Assembly (NCBI GenBank): GCA_951813605.1
Contig: OX638379.1
Location: 2,704,062 to 2,768,061 of the forward strand
DNA length: 64,000 nucleotides
DNA from: an uncultured Bryobacterales bacterium
GTDB taxonomy: Bacteria; Acidobacteriota; Terriglobia; Bryobacterales; UBA6623
Reading direction: 5' to 3'
The position numbers and the translations under genes were made by a program. Each line of letters opens with the position of its first letter. Position 1 is the stretch's first letter. Positions 18,321-27,766 of this stretch are shown in pieces. The notes under the pieces are model-generated. The model had not been told where the DNA came from, did not search any database, and saw nothing but the letters and a program-made list of their open reading frames with translations.

Positions 18321-20579
18321 CTAACGCTTGACCTGCAGCAGGAGCTGCAGCGCAGGGCGGTACGTGGGCGCGCGCTCAAGTGCTCGCAGCACGTGCAGCC
18401 GAGCCTTCGCAAGATCGCCTATCTTAACGTAGGCTCGTGCGAGATTGTATTCGGCCGAGGCCCGGTCCAAGGGGTCCAACGCCAGCACAGCCTCAAACTC
18501 CCTGCGCGCCAGCGCCGTTCGACCGGCCTCCAGATACAGCTCGCCAAGCCGGACATGGGTCTCCTCGTCCTGGGGCCAGTTGTACAGCAGCCCGTGATAC
18601 GTATAGGCCGCCTCGTCGTCGCGCCCCGCCTCCTCGAGCCAGCGGGCCAGCTTCCTGAGGGTCGCCGGTTGCCGGCCGCCGCGCCGCTCGTATTCCTGGA
18701 GCTGCTCGATCGCCGCCTCGCGATTGTCCAGCTCGTTGTGGGCCGACGCCAGCAATGAGTAGGAGCTTCCGGTGCCGACATGCTGCGGATAGGCCTCCCT
18801 TGCCTCCCGTGCGGGCTCGAGAACGCCCTCCCAGTCCTTCTCGCGAGCGGCTTCGAGAGCGGCCTTCAGCCTGCGGCGCCAGCGGGGCAGGCCGTCGTAG
18901 GCCGCGCCGAGCTCCTGCTTCATGTACGCTCCGAACTGCTTGTCGAACTCCTCGGGCGCGATCCCGAGCACCTCGCGGATGTTGGCGCCGGTCGGCCGGT
19001 CCTTGGCGAAGCCCTGCAGCAACTCGACGAGCTTCGCTTCGCCCCAGTGCCCGGCTATGTGCTGGCAGACGTATCCGGCCTGCATGTAGGACACGGCCAC
19101 CTGGCCGGGGTACCTCGGTCGGATGAAACCGCGGTCCAGGTCGGCGACCGGCAGCAGCTCGCCCTTCCGCACGGCATCGATGTACTCGGGCGTCACGGCC
19201 TCTCCCCAGCGCGGGTCGGCCTTCCACTCCTCGTACATCGATATCCCTTCCGAGTACCAGCGCGGGACCAAATGATCCGTGGACTCGAGGGTGAAGACAT
19301 GAGCCAGTTCGTGCCACAGCGTTGTGCCCCAGTGGAAACCGCCCGGCTCGCGACCGGTAGGGCTGTCCATCGCCACCACGTACCCGAAGGTCACTCCCAG
19401 AAGCCCGATGCCGGGCATGGCCATCGTGCGGACTGCGAAATCGTCGTGGTTGGGGTACAGCTCGACCCGCACGGGCCGTTGCAGCTCGAACTGGTATTTC
19501 GCCGAGAACTCGGCGATGGCGCGCTCGGTGAGATCGAGCACGTACGGCAGGAGCAAGTCGGACTCCTCGCGGTCCAGCCGGACGAAGGCGCGCGGCCCCT
19601 CCGGGCCCTCCGGGTCGCCACTCGCGAAAGTCTCGAACCGATCGTACGTGTCGAGCAGGCGCAAGGTGTTCACCGTCTTGGCGCTGTAAGGATCGCCTTC
19701 GTACGCGATCTCTAAGTGGCGGCGCCCCTGCTCGTCGTGGCCCTCGCGCATCAGGTTGACCCCTAGCTCGGCGTGCGCCCGCCAGAGGCGCGGGGCCACG
19801 TCGACGGCGCGCCGCAGCCGCTCGGTGGCCTCGCGATAGCGCCGCGTGATGACGTAAAAATGCGCTTGGTCGGAGTAGACCTCGCCGTAACGCGGATTGT
19901 ACTCGAGTGCCTTGCTGACCCAGTCGTTATCGGGGTCGCCCTCCAGCATCTCGAGCGAGGCCAGCAACGAATACGTTTCCAGCGGCGCCATGCCGAGATC
20001 GCGCGCGTTCCGCAGCGCTGATTCGAGCGATTCGCGGGCCGCCTCGAGATCGCCTTCCTCGAGAGCCATGCGCGCCAGCAGCAAGTGACCTTCCGCTTGG
20101 CGAGGACGCTCCTCCAGCGCCTCCTCGACCAATTCGACCGCCTTGCCCTCGAATCGCGAGGCAAGCACCCTTGCCATTCCCAACTGAGCGGGGATGTGGT
20201 CCTCGTCGATTTCCAACGCCTCTTGAAACAGCGTCGCGGCTTCCTGCTGCTGGTGCGAATGAATGTAGAGGTGCCCCCAACGCACACGCAGGTCGGGATT
20301 CTCCGGGTCGAGGCGCACCGCCTCCCGGAACCGATCGTTGGCGGACTTGAGGTCGCCTAGCTGCCAGTGGGCCTCCGCCTGAGCGGCGGGGTCGCCGCCA
20401 CGCAGCACCAGGCGATAGCATTCGGCGGCCTGAGCGATGCGCCCCCGGTCATGGTGAGCGTCGCAGGGTTCCAGATCAGCGCTGCGGAAACCCCGCTCGG
20501 AGCCGCGCTGGCCGTGAGCCGCCTGGACGCCCGCCAGAAGGAAGCCGGCCGAGACGGCCAGCAGCACCCGGCGCGTCAC
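18321..20579 (-). CDS. TPR-repeat protein with embedded gluzincin (peptidase MA-like) domain
   Basis: This 752-residue secreted protein has a signal peptide (about residues 1-23, 'LLAVSAGFLLAGVQAAHG'). About nine TPR-like helix pairs run from residue 35 to 290. A zinc-peptidase domain follows with HELAH at about residues 421-425 ('TTLWHELAHVFTLES'), and a downstream 'WYSEGISMYEEW' supplies the probable third zinc ligand Glu. Further TPR repeats occupy the C-terminal third ('AYTYHGLLYNWPQDEETHVR'). The arrangement matches the peptidase MA-like family. The start overlaps the stop of the caspase-like gene by four bases (ATGA), and MoxR begins 9 bases after its end. It is a periplasmic or surface-exposed protease of unknown target, and its place in the MoxR run suggests a shared envelope process. 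Confidence 0.88.
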   Translation of the reverse strand: MTRRVLLAVSAGFLLAGVQAAHGQRGSERGFRSADLEPCDAHHDRGRIAQAAECYRLVLRGGDPAAQAEAHWQLGDLKSANDRFREAVRLDPENPDLRVRWGHLYIHSHQQQEAATLFQEALEIDEDHIPAQLGMARVLASRFEGKAVELVEEALEERPRQAEGHLLLARMALEEGDLEAARESLESALRNARDLGMAPLETYSLLASLEMLEGDPDNDWVSKALEYNPRYGEVYSDQAHFYVITRRYREATERLRRAVDVAPRLWRAHAELGVNLMREGHDEQGRRHLEIAYEGDPYSAKTVNTLRLLDTYDRFETFASGDPEGPEGPRAFVRLDREESDLLLPYVLDLTERAIAEFSAKYQFELQRPVRVELYPNHDDFAVRTMAMPGIGLLGVTFGYVVAMDSPTGREPGGFHWGTTLWHELAHVFTLESTDHLVPRWYSEGISMYEEWKADPRWGEAVTPEYIDAVRKGELLPVADLDRGFIRPRYPGQVAVSYMQAGYVCQHIAGHWGEAKLVELLQGFAKDRPTGANIREVLGIAPEEFDKQFGAYMKQELGAAYDGLPRWRRRLKAALEAAREKDWEGVLEPAREAREAYPQHVGTGSSYSLLASAHNELDNREAAIEQLQEYERRGGRQPATLRKLARWLEEAGRDDEAAYTYHGLLYNWPQDEETHVRLGELYLEAGRTALARREFEAVLALDPLDRASAEYNLARAYVKIGDLAKARLHVLRALERAPTYRPALQLLLQVKR

Positions 20580-21517
20580 TGCTTCTCACCGCGCGCCGAG
20601 CCGCCATCGGCATCAATGCGCTCCTGGAGCTCGGCAAGCTCCAGGAGCAGCGCCTGCAAGGCATCCAGATACTCGTTCTGCGGAAGGTCGTCCTTGCGCA
20701 GTGTGAGATCCGCGATGCGACGCTCCAACTCCTCCCGCTGGTCCAGCAGCTCGCGCTTCTCGGGATCCCGTGCCAGCTCGGCGGCGGCACCCAGCCGCGC
20801 CAGCAAGAAGCCGCCCGCCCTCTCGCCCTGGATCTGCGGGTGCTCTGTCGCAAGCTGCTTGTTGTCGGCGTAGTGGGCCTTGACCTTGCTTTCGGCGTAG
20901 CGGAAGGCCTCCAGCGCCGAAATGCTCTCGTTCTTGTCCGTGTCGGCAGAGGCCGCGGAAAACGCCTCGACCCAGTACTGTCCGAAAACCGTGGCATTCC
21001 GCTCGCGCCCGTTCCTGGTCGCCGTGACGACGATGCGCCTAGGGGATTTCAGCGTCTCGAGAGCCCCGCCGCTCGAACTTGTCGTGCTAACCACCAGCTG
21101 GCGCGCGGCGGGCACGGCGTCCAGCCAGCCCTTGAGCTGGTCGTCCGTGAAATCCGGGCCGGGAATGTTGAACTTGTAGTGCCGACCGTCATGGGACCCA
21201 TGGCCGATCAAGAAAACTGCCAGGGCATCTCCCGGAGCCACGGCGCGACGCAATTCCTCGAACACGGCTCCTATCCGCCCGCCGGTGGCTTCCGTGCCCG
21301 CGAGCACGTGCACTAGCGAGTCGCGTCCCGCGGTGCGCCGCAGCACGGGCAGCATTTTCTCGACCTGGTTCCGGAAGCGCTCCGTGTAGCCTCGAGTTCC
21401 GCCCAAGCCCTCGACGACAATGAAGTGCGTGGCAGCCACCGCCGGCAGCGGCACCGCAAGCCATAGCGCGGCGAAGAGCCCCGTTAGGGAGAGACCTGGA
21501 ATCTGCCGGCGAATCAT
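20576..21517 (-). CDS. Secreted caspase-like (clan CD) fold protein lacking the catalytic cysteine
   Basis: A 313-residue protein. The ATG at 21517 was chosen because it overlaps the upstream stop as ATGA and opens a signal peptide (residues 1-29, 'SLTGLFAALWLAVPLPAVAA'). The fold resembles clan CD peptidases of the caspase/legumain type: the histidine motif is intact at H106 ('LAVFLIGHGSHDG'), but the strand that should end with the nucleophile reads 'QLVVSTTSSSGGALETL', so Ser147 stands where Cys is expected. Classical cysteine-protease activity is therefore unlikely, and a binding or pseudo-enzyme role is plausible. A Leu/Glu-rich coiled tail covers about residues 240-305. The gene overlaps the downstream TPR/peptidase gene by four bases. 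Confidence 0.75.
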   Translation of the reverse strand: MIRRQIPGLSLTGLFAALWLAVPLPAVAATHFIVVEGLGGTRGYTERFRNQVEKMLPVLRRTAGRDSLVHVLAGTEATGGRIGAVFEELRRAVAPGDALAVFLIGHGSHDGRHYKFNIPGPDFTDDQLKGWLDAVPAARQLVVSTTSSSGGALETLKSPRRIVVTATRNGRERNATVFGQYWVEAFSAASADTDKNESISALEAFRYAESKVKAHYADNKQLATEHPQIQGERAGGFLLARLGAAAELARDPEKRELLDQREELERRIADLTLRKDDLPQNEYLDALQALLLELAELQERIDADGGSARGEKQ

Positions 21518-23766
21518 ACGACACCCCATCGCTTGCGGAGAAGCCACTCCGCGGCCCGCAGCAGCAGCAGAAGCAGGAACAGCGCCGGCATGTCCCACAG
21601 ATCCAGCACCTCGCGGGCCGTGATGCCCGCCTCGGAAAAACGAATGTCTCCGGGAAGCGCGTCGAGCTCGTCAAGCTCCCAGTAGCGGCCGCCGGTCCGG
21701 TCCGCGAGCCGCGCCAATAGGCTCGCGTTGCGCTCGGGATGAAAGAACTCGGCGACGCCGCCCTCGCGCCGCAAATGCAACGTGTCCGCACCCAGCCGCT
21801 CCTCGCCCAGGCGCGCCGTGGCTTCGACGCGGTATACGCCAAGCTGGTCGGCGTCCACTTCCGCCTCGTACACCCCAGGCTCGCTGGCGGAAGGGCGTAG
21901 ATCGATGCTGAGGGGCGGGCCCTCCTGGGGCGTGACGACCGCCGTCACTTGGGCGTTGTTCGCATGCTCGTAGTCTTTGCTGCGCACCTCGGCACGCAGC
22001 GCCACGCGCGACTCGTCCGCGTAGTTCGACCTGTCGCTCGTCAGCCGAACCGTCCCTTCCGTGTTGGCGACCAAGCTGCGTAGCAGCTGCCGCCAGAATG
22101 TGTCGTGCCGGACATCGTCGCTCGGCAGGCCCATGCGCCACCGCCAGCTGCCGCCCGTGGCGAATATCACGGTGCGGCCCCGACCGTAGGGCTGGCGCAC
22201 GAGCAGCGGCAGCAGATCGCGGCCATGGCGCACGCCGAGCAGCGTGACTGCTGCGGGCTTGAGGTCACCGAGCCTCTGGAAGTCCGCCAGCTGGGGCATT
22301 TCCGCCCAGAGCTCGGCGTTCCTCGCCGGATCCGGATCCAGCCGGCAGATTAGCGAGTCGCGCCCTCGCGGCGTGAGCTCGACACCCGCCTTCTCACGCA
22401 CAAAGGAGGTCTCGCCCGGCTCCAAGGCGGTCGGCAGTGTATCCACGATCTCGGAAAGCTGCCAGCCGCCGGCGCCCAGTCCGTTGGGGCCGGCCAGCAT
22501 CATCAGCGTGCCCCCTCGGCGACTGACGAAATCCCTTATCCCCACTTGCTGCTTGGGGGTGAAAAACGCCGCCTCGAAGCTCCCCAGGATGAGCGCGTCA
22601 TAGGAGAACAGCTCGTCCACCTCGTCGGGAAACCCGTCCGCCAGCTCTTCCGGCGTGTCGACGCCCTGGCGATAGAACTTGTTGGCGGAAGTGCGGAGCA
22701 ACGTCACCAGCTGGACACTGGCGTCCTTGTGGACCGCACGTCTCATGAATTTGTACTGCCAGCGAGGCTCGCCCTCGGCGTACAGTATCCGGCGGCGGCG
22801 GCGGGGAACGTCCAGCACGCGCCGCCTCGCATTGTTGCCCTCGATCTCCTCGCCAGCCACCGGCTCGACAGTGAACGTCAAGTTCCGGACACCGGACTCC
22901 CCGGCCCCGAAATCGATCCATTCGCGGCGAACTGGCTCGCCCGCGCGCAGGGTGACCGGCTGGCTAGCGAGAACGCTCGAACCGTCCCGCACCGTGATTC
23001 GCGTGCGGCGCTCTTCCTGGCCGTCGTGGCGCAGCGTGAGCTGGGCGCTGACACGCGAGCGCGGCAGTGACTTGGGGGCCACAGTCACCTCGGACAGCTC
23101 GACGTCCCCCTCAATGCGCTCTCGTCCGACCCCGATCGTATGGACCGGGACATTGTACTGGCGGATTTCCGCCAGCATGTCGCGCCCGAAGCGCTCCGTA
23201 TTATCCGACCCGTCGCTGACCACCAGCACGGCGCCCAGGGGCACCGCCGTCGATTCCCGGAGCACGCTCAGCAGCGACTCGCCGACTCCGGTGCTGCCGC
23301 CAGGAGCCGGAAGGCTTTCCGCAGCCAGGGACTCCAATCGTTCGGGCTCGGCCGAGAACCCGTAGAGGCGCACGCTGAACTTCTCTCGCAACGCCGGCAG
23401 CACTCGATCCGCCAGCGCCCCGGTAGCCTGTGCGAGACGCGACACGCCGCCCTCGCCGAGAGACATGCTGCGCGATGTGTCAACGAGCACGGCGACCGCG
23501 TTCTCGCGGTTCTTCAGCGACTGGACGGCCAGGGCGGGCTGCCAAAGCAGCGCGAGCACCAAGGCGACCGACAGGCACTGCAGGGCCACGACTACCCAAA
23601 GGGCTGGCACCGCTAGGCGGCTGCGCACCCGACGCGCATGCCAAGCGATCCCCGCCCAGCAAAGCGCGGCCAAGAGGGGGAGAAGCCAGACCGGCCAGCC
23701 GCCGGCAAACAGGAACTCGCCCTTCTCGTAGGCCGACAACGGGAACTTGAAAAGAAGTTCGAACAC
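21514..23766 (-). CDS. VWA and glutamine-amidotransferase-like membrane protein
   Basis: A 750-residue protein. The GTG at 23766 was chosen because upstream codons overlap the DUF4159 gene and no better in-frame start occurs. Membrane segments are at about residues 24-42 and 54-75, with another near the C-terminus ('PALFLLLLLLRAAEWLL'). The VWA domain has an intact MIDAS D96-T-S-R-S100 in 'AVAVLVDTSRSMSLG'. The middle holds a class-I GATase-like Rossmann region ('YDALILGSFEAAFF', 'RGGTLMMLAGPNGLGAGG') and a C-terminal beta-sandwich-type part follows. The Cys-His-Glu triad expected of an active amidotransferase was not seen. It is translationally coupled to the caspase-like gene and starts 11 bases after DUF4159. 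An envelope role with MoxR is inferred from neighbours. Confidence 0.85.
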   Translation of the reverse strand: MFELLFKFPLSAYEKGEFLFAGGWPVWLLPLLAALCWAGIAWHARRVRSRLAVPALWVVVALQCLSVALVLALLWQPALAVQSLKNRENAVAVLVDTSRSMSLGEGGVSRLAQATGALADRVLPALREKFSVRLYGFSAEPERLESLAAESLPAPGGSTGVGESLLSVLRESTAVPLGAVLVVSDGSDNTERFGRDMLAEIRQYNVPVHTIGVGRERIEGDVELSEVTVAPKSLPRSRVSAQLTLRHDGQEERRTRITVRDGSSVLASQPVTLRAGEPVRREWIDFGAGESGVRNLTFTVEPVAGEEIEGNNARRRVLDVPRRRRRILYAEGEPRWQYKFMRRAVHKDASVQLVTLLRTSANKFYRQGVDTPEELADGFPDEVDELFSYDALILGSFEAAFFTPKQQVGIRDFVSRRGGTLMMLAGPNGLGAGGWQLSEIVDTLPTALEPGETSFVREKAGVELTPRGRDSLICRLDPDPARNAELWAEMPQLADFQRLGDLKPAAVTLLGVRHGRDLLPLLVRQPYGRGRTVIFATGGSWRWRMGLPSDDVRHDTFWRQLLRSLVANTEGTVRLTSDRSNYADESRVALRAEVRSKDYEHANNAQVTAVVTPQEGPPLSIDLRPSASEPGVYEAEVDADQLGVYRVEATARLGEERLGADTLHLRREGGVAEFFHPERNASLLARLADRTGGRYWELDELDALPGDIRFSEAGITAREVLDLWDMPALFLLLLLLRAAEWLLRKRWGVV

Positions 23767-23777
23767 CTCTTGCCACC

Positions 23778-24581
23778 CTAATGGGTCATCGCGTAGATCA
23801 CGTAGTTGACCGCGAAACGGTAGGCCAGAGCGGTCATGTGCTCCGGGTATTGCGGCAGGTCCGCGTGCTCCCATGCATCGCCGAGGTCCATGTTAAAGTT
23901 GATCGCAACCATCAGTCGGCCTTCGTTGTCATAGACGCCCCGCCAGTGCGGCGTGTAACCGTCCTTCTCCCAGGTCGTGCCGGACCAGAGGTACTGAATG
24001 CCCGGGACTTGCGTCAGCTGGTCCAGGTCGTACAGCGTGTGCAGAAGGGGGTCGCTCTCCGGGATTTCGATGACTTCCCGGTCCGGGAAGACGCGCTTCA
24101 AGCTAGCCATGAAGCTGGCCCACTCGTAGGGACCGTGGAAGTCATCCACCATCAGGAAGCCGCCACGCGTAAGGTACTCCCGCAACCGCTCCGCCTCCCG
24201 CTCGTCCAAGTGCCAGCGTCCCACCTCCACCGCGTAGATCCAAGGGTAATCGAATAGTTCCTCGTCCATTGGATCGAAGAACTTGCCGCCGTACGCGGTG
24301 TCGATCATGGTCAGTCGGCCGATGCCGTTCGTGAGATGGTACTCGGCGGCGGGCCAGTCGGTGCGCCACCCGCCCCGGCGACGCCCCCATCCGCGGGAGT
24401 CGCCGCCCGACCCGTAGGCGTAGCGGACGAATTGAAACTCCCCGCGAGGATCGGGATCGAAATCCCAGGCCCGCGGGTCGCCATCGTAGCCGCGGCCCCG
24501 GAACTGCAGCGCCAACATTAATGGCACCGCTGCAACCAGCAGAAGCATCGGTGCCAGGCGACGGGCTTTCGCCGAGAACAT
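23778..24581 (-). CDS. DUF4159 domain protein
   Basis: This 267-residue secreted or membrane-anchored protein belongs to DUF4159, a domain common in MoxR/BatA gene runs. The ATG at 24581 is preceded by GGAGG (14 bases upstream) and opens a signal anchor (residues 5-22, 'RLAPMLLLVAAVPLMLALQF'). Domain markers are 'EFQFVRYAYG', 'WRTDWPAAEYHL', 'YPWIYAVEVGRWHLDEREAE', 'YLTRGGFLMVDDFHGPYEW' (a GATase-like strand) and a C-terminal 'YRFAVNYVIYAMTH'. It is the first gene of the run after the sigma-factor gene, 54 bases away on the same strand. Its biochemical role is not known. Confidence 0.87.
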   Translation of the reverse strand: MFSAKARRLAPMLLLVAAVPLMLALQFRGRGYDGDPRAWDFDPDPRGEFQFVRYAYGSGGDSRGWGRRRGGWRTDWPAAEYHLTNGIGRLTMIDTAYGGKFFDPMDEELFDYPWIYAVEVGRWHLDEREAERLREYLTRGGFLMVDDFHGPYEWASFMASLKRVFPDREVIEIPESDPLLHTLYDLDQLTQVPGIQYLWSGTTWEKDGYTPHWRGVYDNEGRLMVAINFNMDLGDAWEHADLPQYPEHMTALAYRFAVNYVIYAMTH

Positions 24582-24601
24582 TGGACGCCGCCTCCGTCGC
24601 G

Positions 24602-24615
24602 ACGCTCCTGAGCGT
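24602..24615. terminator. Small hairpin between sigma-factor and DUF4159 genes
   Basis: A 5-bp inverted repeat, ACGCT...AGCGT with a 4-base loop, lies in the 54-base gap between the sigma-factor stop and the DUF4159 start. It lacks a T-tract, so it is a weak candidate for termination or attenuation. Read-through from the sigma-factor gene into the MoxR run remains possible. Confidence 0.25.
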
Positions 24616-24635
24616 ACCACAGGGGGCGCGGCAGA

Positions 24636-26054
24636 TCAGTCGGGAAGCAGGTAGCGCAGCCGCTCGATCTTCTCGGGGTCGCGCAGGTCCTGGAGAGCCT
24701 TGATCTCGATCTGGCGGATGCGTTCCCTAGTGAGGTCGAACTTCTTCCCGATCTCCTGCAAGGTGTGCTCGCGATCGCAGCCGATCCCGAAGCGCAGACG
24801 CAGAACCTGACCCACCATCGGATCCAAGCCGTTCAACAGTTGCGCGGCTTGGCTCTGGAGGTCGCCCTTGACAAGGCCCTTGACTGGAGAAAGCGCCTTC
24901 TGGTCCTCGATCATCTCCTCGAGCGTCGAGTCGCCGTCCGGACCGACACGCGTCTCCAAGGAAACCGGAGTCAGCGCGATCAGGCGCAGCATCTCGATCC
25001 GCTCCGGAGCCACCTCGAGGTAGTCGGCAAGCTGCTCGTTCGTCGGAGGACGCCCTAGGTCCTTCTCCAGCACGCGCATCGCCCGATTGAACTTGTTGAG
25101 CTGCTCGTTCATGTGCACTGGGATGCGCACCGTGCGCGACTGGTCGGCCAGCGAGCGCATGATGGCCTGCCGGATCCACCACGTGGCGTAGGTCGAGAAC
25201 TTGAAGCCCAGGCGGTAGTCGAACTTCTCGACCGCCCGCGCCAAGCCGATGTTGCCTTCCTGCACCAAGTCGAGCAGGTGCATGCCGCGGTTGACAAATT
25301 TCTTGGCCACCGAGACCACGAGGCGCAGGTTGGCCTCGACCAGAGCCTGCTTCGCTCCCTCGGCTACAGAACGCGCCGTCAGCAGACGCTCTAGCTGGCG
25401 CCGCGCCTCGGCCTCGTCCACAGCAAACCAGTCCTCTCCGATATGGTTCGGCGCGGAGACGCGCTGCGCCTCCCGTGCGAAGCGGGCCGAGTAATTGCGC
25501 CAGGTGTCCGGGTCGAGAGGCAGCCTGAAGATGGCCCGCGACACAGTGATCGCGTCGCGATAGAAACGCCGGCGACGGGCCCGGCGCTCGCGGAGATTCA
25601 GCGCTCCCGCCTCCTCCATGCGGGCCCTCGACTCAGCTGCGTTTTCTAGCAGCCGGGCAAGGCGGCCCAGGCGCTGGCGCAGGCCGCGGATGCTTCGCGT
25701 CACGGTCTGGGAGTCAGCACCGGCCGCCCCCTTGATCAACTGCCGCCCGAGTTGCGGGCTAATCTTCAGCCGCTCCCGCAGCAGGCGCACTTCGCGCCAC
25801 ATCCAGGAACTGCGGGACAGCACCTTGCGCATGCGCATCTCGCCTCGCTCCATCTCCTTGGCGAGGCGCACCTCTCCCTGCTTGTCGAGCAGCGGCACCA
25901 AGCCGATCTCGGACAAATACAGGCGCACGTTGTCTTCCGGTGGCGAGGCCGCCTGGCGCTGGTGCCGGTCCTTTCCAAGTTTCGGGGCGGCGGCACGCCG
26001 CTTTCTTGCGCGCTTGGACGGGGCGCGCTTCCGATCTAGCATCGGGTTCGGCAT
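24636..26054 (-). CDS. rpoD: Primary-type sigma-70 factor (RpoD/SigA)
   Basis: A 472-residue sigma factor. The ATG at 26054 has a strong ribosome-binding site (GGAAGGAG) and is preferred over the longer open frame. Region 1.2 is '[19 protein letters not shown]'. Region 2 is '[20 protein letters not shown]', then '[18 protein letters not shown]' and '[20 protein letters not shown]'. Region 3 follows, and region 4 has '[19 protein letters not shown]' with the helix-turn-helix '[20 protein letters not shown]'. The N-terminus is short and very basic and replaces most of region 1.1, so it could be a primary-like alternative factor. It is divergent from the S41 protease gene. Confidence 0.88.
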   Translation of the reverse strand: MPNPMLDRKRAPSKRARKRRAAAPKLGKDRHQRQAASPPEDNVRLYLSEIGLVPLLDKQGEVRLAKEMERGEMRMRKVLSRSSWMWREVRLLRERLKISPQLGRQLIKGAAGADSQTVTRSIRGLRQRLGRLARLLENAAESRARMEEAGALNLRERRARRRRFYRDAITVSRAIFRLPLDPDTWRNYSARFAREAQRVSAPNHIGEDWFAVDEAEARRQLERLLTARSVAEGAKQALVEANLRLVVSVAKKFVNRGMHLLDLVQEGNIGLARAVEKFDYRLGFKFSTYATWWIRQAIMRSLADQSRTVRIPVHMNEQLNKFNRAMRVLEKDLGRPPTNEQLADYLEVAPERIEMLRLIALTPVSLETRVGPDGDSTLEEMIEDQKALSPVKGLVKGDLQSQAAQLLNGLDPMVGQVLRLRFGIGCDREHTLQEIGKKFDLTRERIRQIEIKALQDLRDPEKIERLRYLLPD

Positions 26055-26159
26055 CTCACACTCCTTCCGTAATGCTTTGGACGCAGGAGAACGGTATTTC
26101 GTTGCGCGCAACATTACAAATTCTTCACATGTTCCAAGGAAATTCCCCCTCGACTGGGA

Positions 26160-27701
26160 ATGGTTAGTGGACGGCCCAGGAACAGGCATGCTTCGCGCGC
26201 GCTGCAATATAATCAGCTTCAGGTGCGACCGCGACCGTCCAAGGCGGGTCTCGGACTGCTCCTGACGGCGCTAGCGGCGCTCGGAACCGCTTCCGGCGGA
26301 CCCGAGGAGCCCGCCGAGATGGAGCGGGAAGCCAAGCGCTTTGTCGAAGTCTTCGGATTGCTCGACCGGCGCTTCGCGGAGGCCTTTGATCCCGCTGCCG
26401 CGATTTACGGCGGGGCGCTCCCGGCCATGCTGCGGACGCTCGACCCGCACTCGGCATTCCTAGACCCCCAGCAGTTTGAAAGCCTGCGAGAGATGCAGCG
26501 CTCCACGGAGAAAGGTTTCGGCAGCGTGGTGAATCTGCTGCCAGGGCGTGTAATCGTGCTCCAGACACTGCCGGACAGCCCGTCGGCCCGGGCCGGCGTG
26601 GCACCCGGCGACGAGATCCTAGTGCTCAACGGACAGCCGCTGGCCCAGCTGCCCGTCGAACAGCTCATACCAGTGCTGGCAAGCGCGCGCCAAGGGAGCG
26701 CGCAGCTCATGGTCCGGCGCCCCAACTTCCCCAACCTCCTCGAAATGACTCTGATACCGGCGGAGATGGCCGACCCCAGCGTCTCGCGCCAGTTCGCGCT
26801 CGAACCGGGCATCGCATACGCCAAGATCCTTAACTTCGAGGCAGAGACCGCAGCGGAGCTGCGCGCGGCGTTGGACGCGATGGGCGGCGAGCAGCTGCAC
26901 GGCCTTGTGCTCGACTTGCGTGGCAACCCGGGCGGCGTGATCGAGGCAGCGGTGCAGGTCGCGGCGTTCTTCCTAGACCCCGGCGACCGGATCCTGTGGG
27001 TCCGGGGCCGGTCCGGCCCGAAGGAGGAGCTGCTGGTGCCGCCGAGCTTCGAACCGTACAAATTCGCCCTGCGGGTTCTCATCGACGGGAGGACGGCCAG
27101 CGCCGCCGAACTCGTCGCCGGGGCGCTTCAGGATCACGGGCGGGCCAGGGTTCTGGGTCAGCGCAGCTTTGGCAAGGGCTTGGTGCAAAGCGTCTTCGAA
27201 CTCAGCGACGGCACCGCCCTGGCGCTGACAACGGCCTTCTACCAGACCCCCCGCGAGCGCGCCATCCAGCGCTGGCTCGGCACCTGCGGGGAATTCCAGC
27301 TCGCGCGTTGCCCGGAGGACGAGGACGAAGACGCCCTGCGAGGCGGGATCGTGCCGGACCGGGCCACTAGGCCGCGACAGCTGTCCGAGCTCGAACAGGT
27401 CCTGCTCGCCAGCAACTCGTTCCTGGAGTTCGCGCGGGACTTCGTCAGGGAAAAACCAGGCATCGGCCCGTCGTTCGAGCCGGACAACCCGACACTGGAC
27501 GATTTCCAGTTCTACCTTTCCCAGCGCCGCATCAGGCCGTCGATCTCGGAGTGGTCGGCCTCGCTCGAGTTCATCCGCCAGGCGCTCAAGCAGGAGGTCC
27601 TCAACCTAGCCGTAGGCGTGGCAGCGGGAGACGAAGTGGAGATCCGCAGGGATCTGGCCGTCCTCGCGGCCGTCGAGGAACTGCGCGCCACGGTTCACTA
27701 G
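26160..27701 (+). CDS. S41-family (C-terminal processing) serine protease
   Basis: The open frame from 26160 encodes 513 residues. The GTG at 26223 is an attractive alternative start because it sits directly before a signal peptide ('[20 protein letters not shown]'), which would give 492 residues. An N-terminal helical part ('[20 protein letters not shown]') leads into a PDZ domain ('[20 protein letters not shown]', '[17 protein letters not shown]') and then the S41 catalytic domain: '[12 protein letters not shown]', the nucleophile Ser in '[15 protein letters not shown]', and the Lys in '[14 protein letters not shown]'. Periplasmic C-terminal processing or quality-control proteolysis is expected for the family. 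A TATAAT at 26208-26213 could be a -10 element, placing transcription start almost at the GTG. The gene is followed by a hairpin at its stop codon. Confidence 0.9.
   Translation: MVSGRPRNRHASRALQYNQLQVRPRPSKAGLGLLLTALAALGTASGGPEEPAEMEREAKRFVEVFGLLDRRFAEAFDPAAAIYGGALPAMLRTLDPHSAFLDPQQFESLREMQRSTEKGFGSVVNLLPGRVIVLQTLPDSPSARAGVAPGDEILVLNGQPLAQLPVEQLIPVLASARQGSAQLMVRRPNFPNLLEMTLIPAEMADPSVSRQFALEPGIAYAKILNFEAETAAELRAALDAMGGEQLHGLVLDLRGNPGGVIEAAVQVAAFFLDPGDRILWVRGRSGPKEELLVPPSFEPYKFALRVLIDGRTASAAELVAGALQDHGRARVLGQRSFGKGLVQSVFELSDGTALALTTAFYQTPRERAIQRWLGTCGEFQLARCPEDEDEDALRGGIVPDRATRPRQLSELEQVLLASNSFLEFARDFVREKPGIGPSFEPDNPTLDDFQFYLSQRRIRPSISEWSASLEFIRQALKQEVLNLAVGVAAGDEVEIRRDLAVLAAVEELRATVH
26208..26213 (+). 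promoter_or_regulatory. Possible -10 box (TATAAT) upstream of the GTG start of the S41 protease
   Basis: A perfect TATAAT occurs 10 bases before the GTG at 26223. No good -35 box is visible at 16-18 bases upstream. If it is used, the message would be nearly leaderless. Confidence 0.3.
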
Positions 27702-27722
27702 ACTCCCGAAGAATAGGGAGTC
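27701..27722 (+). terminator. Inverted repeat at the end of the S41 protease gene
   Basis: GACTCCC and GGGAGTC form a perfect 7-bp stem with an 8-base loop, beginning on the last base of the stop codon. No T-tract follows, so it is either a weak intrinsic terminator or an mRNA 3'-end stabiliser before the next gene. Confidence 0.45.
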
Positions 27723-27766
27723 GCGAGGGGCCGGGGAGTGCAACAATGGCATCAGGAGCATCACCG

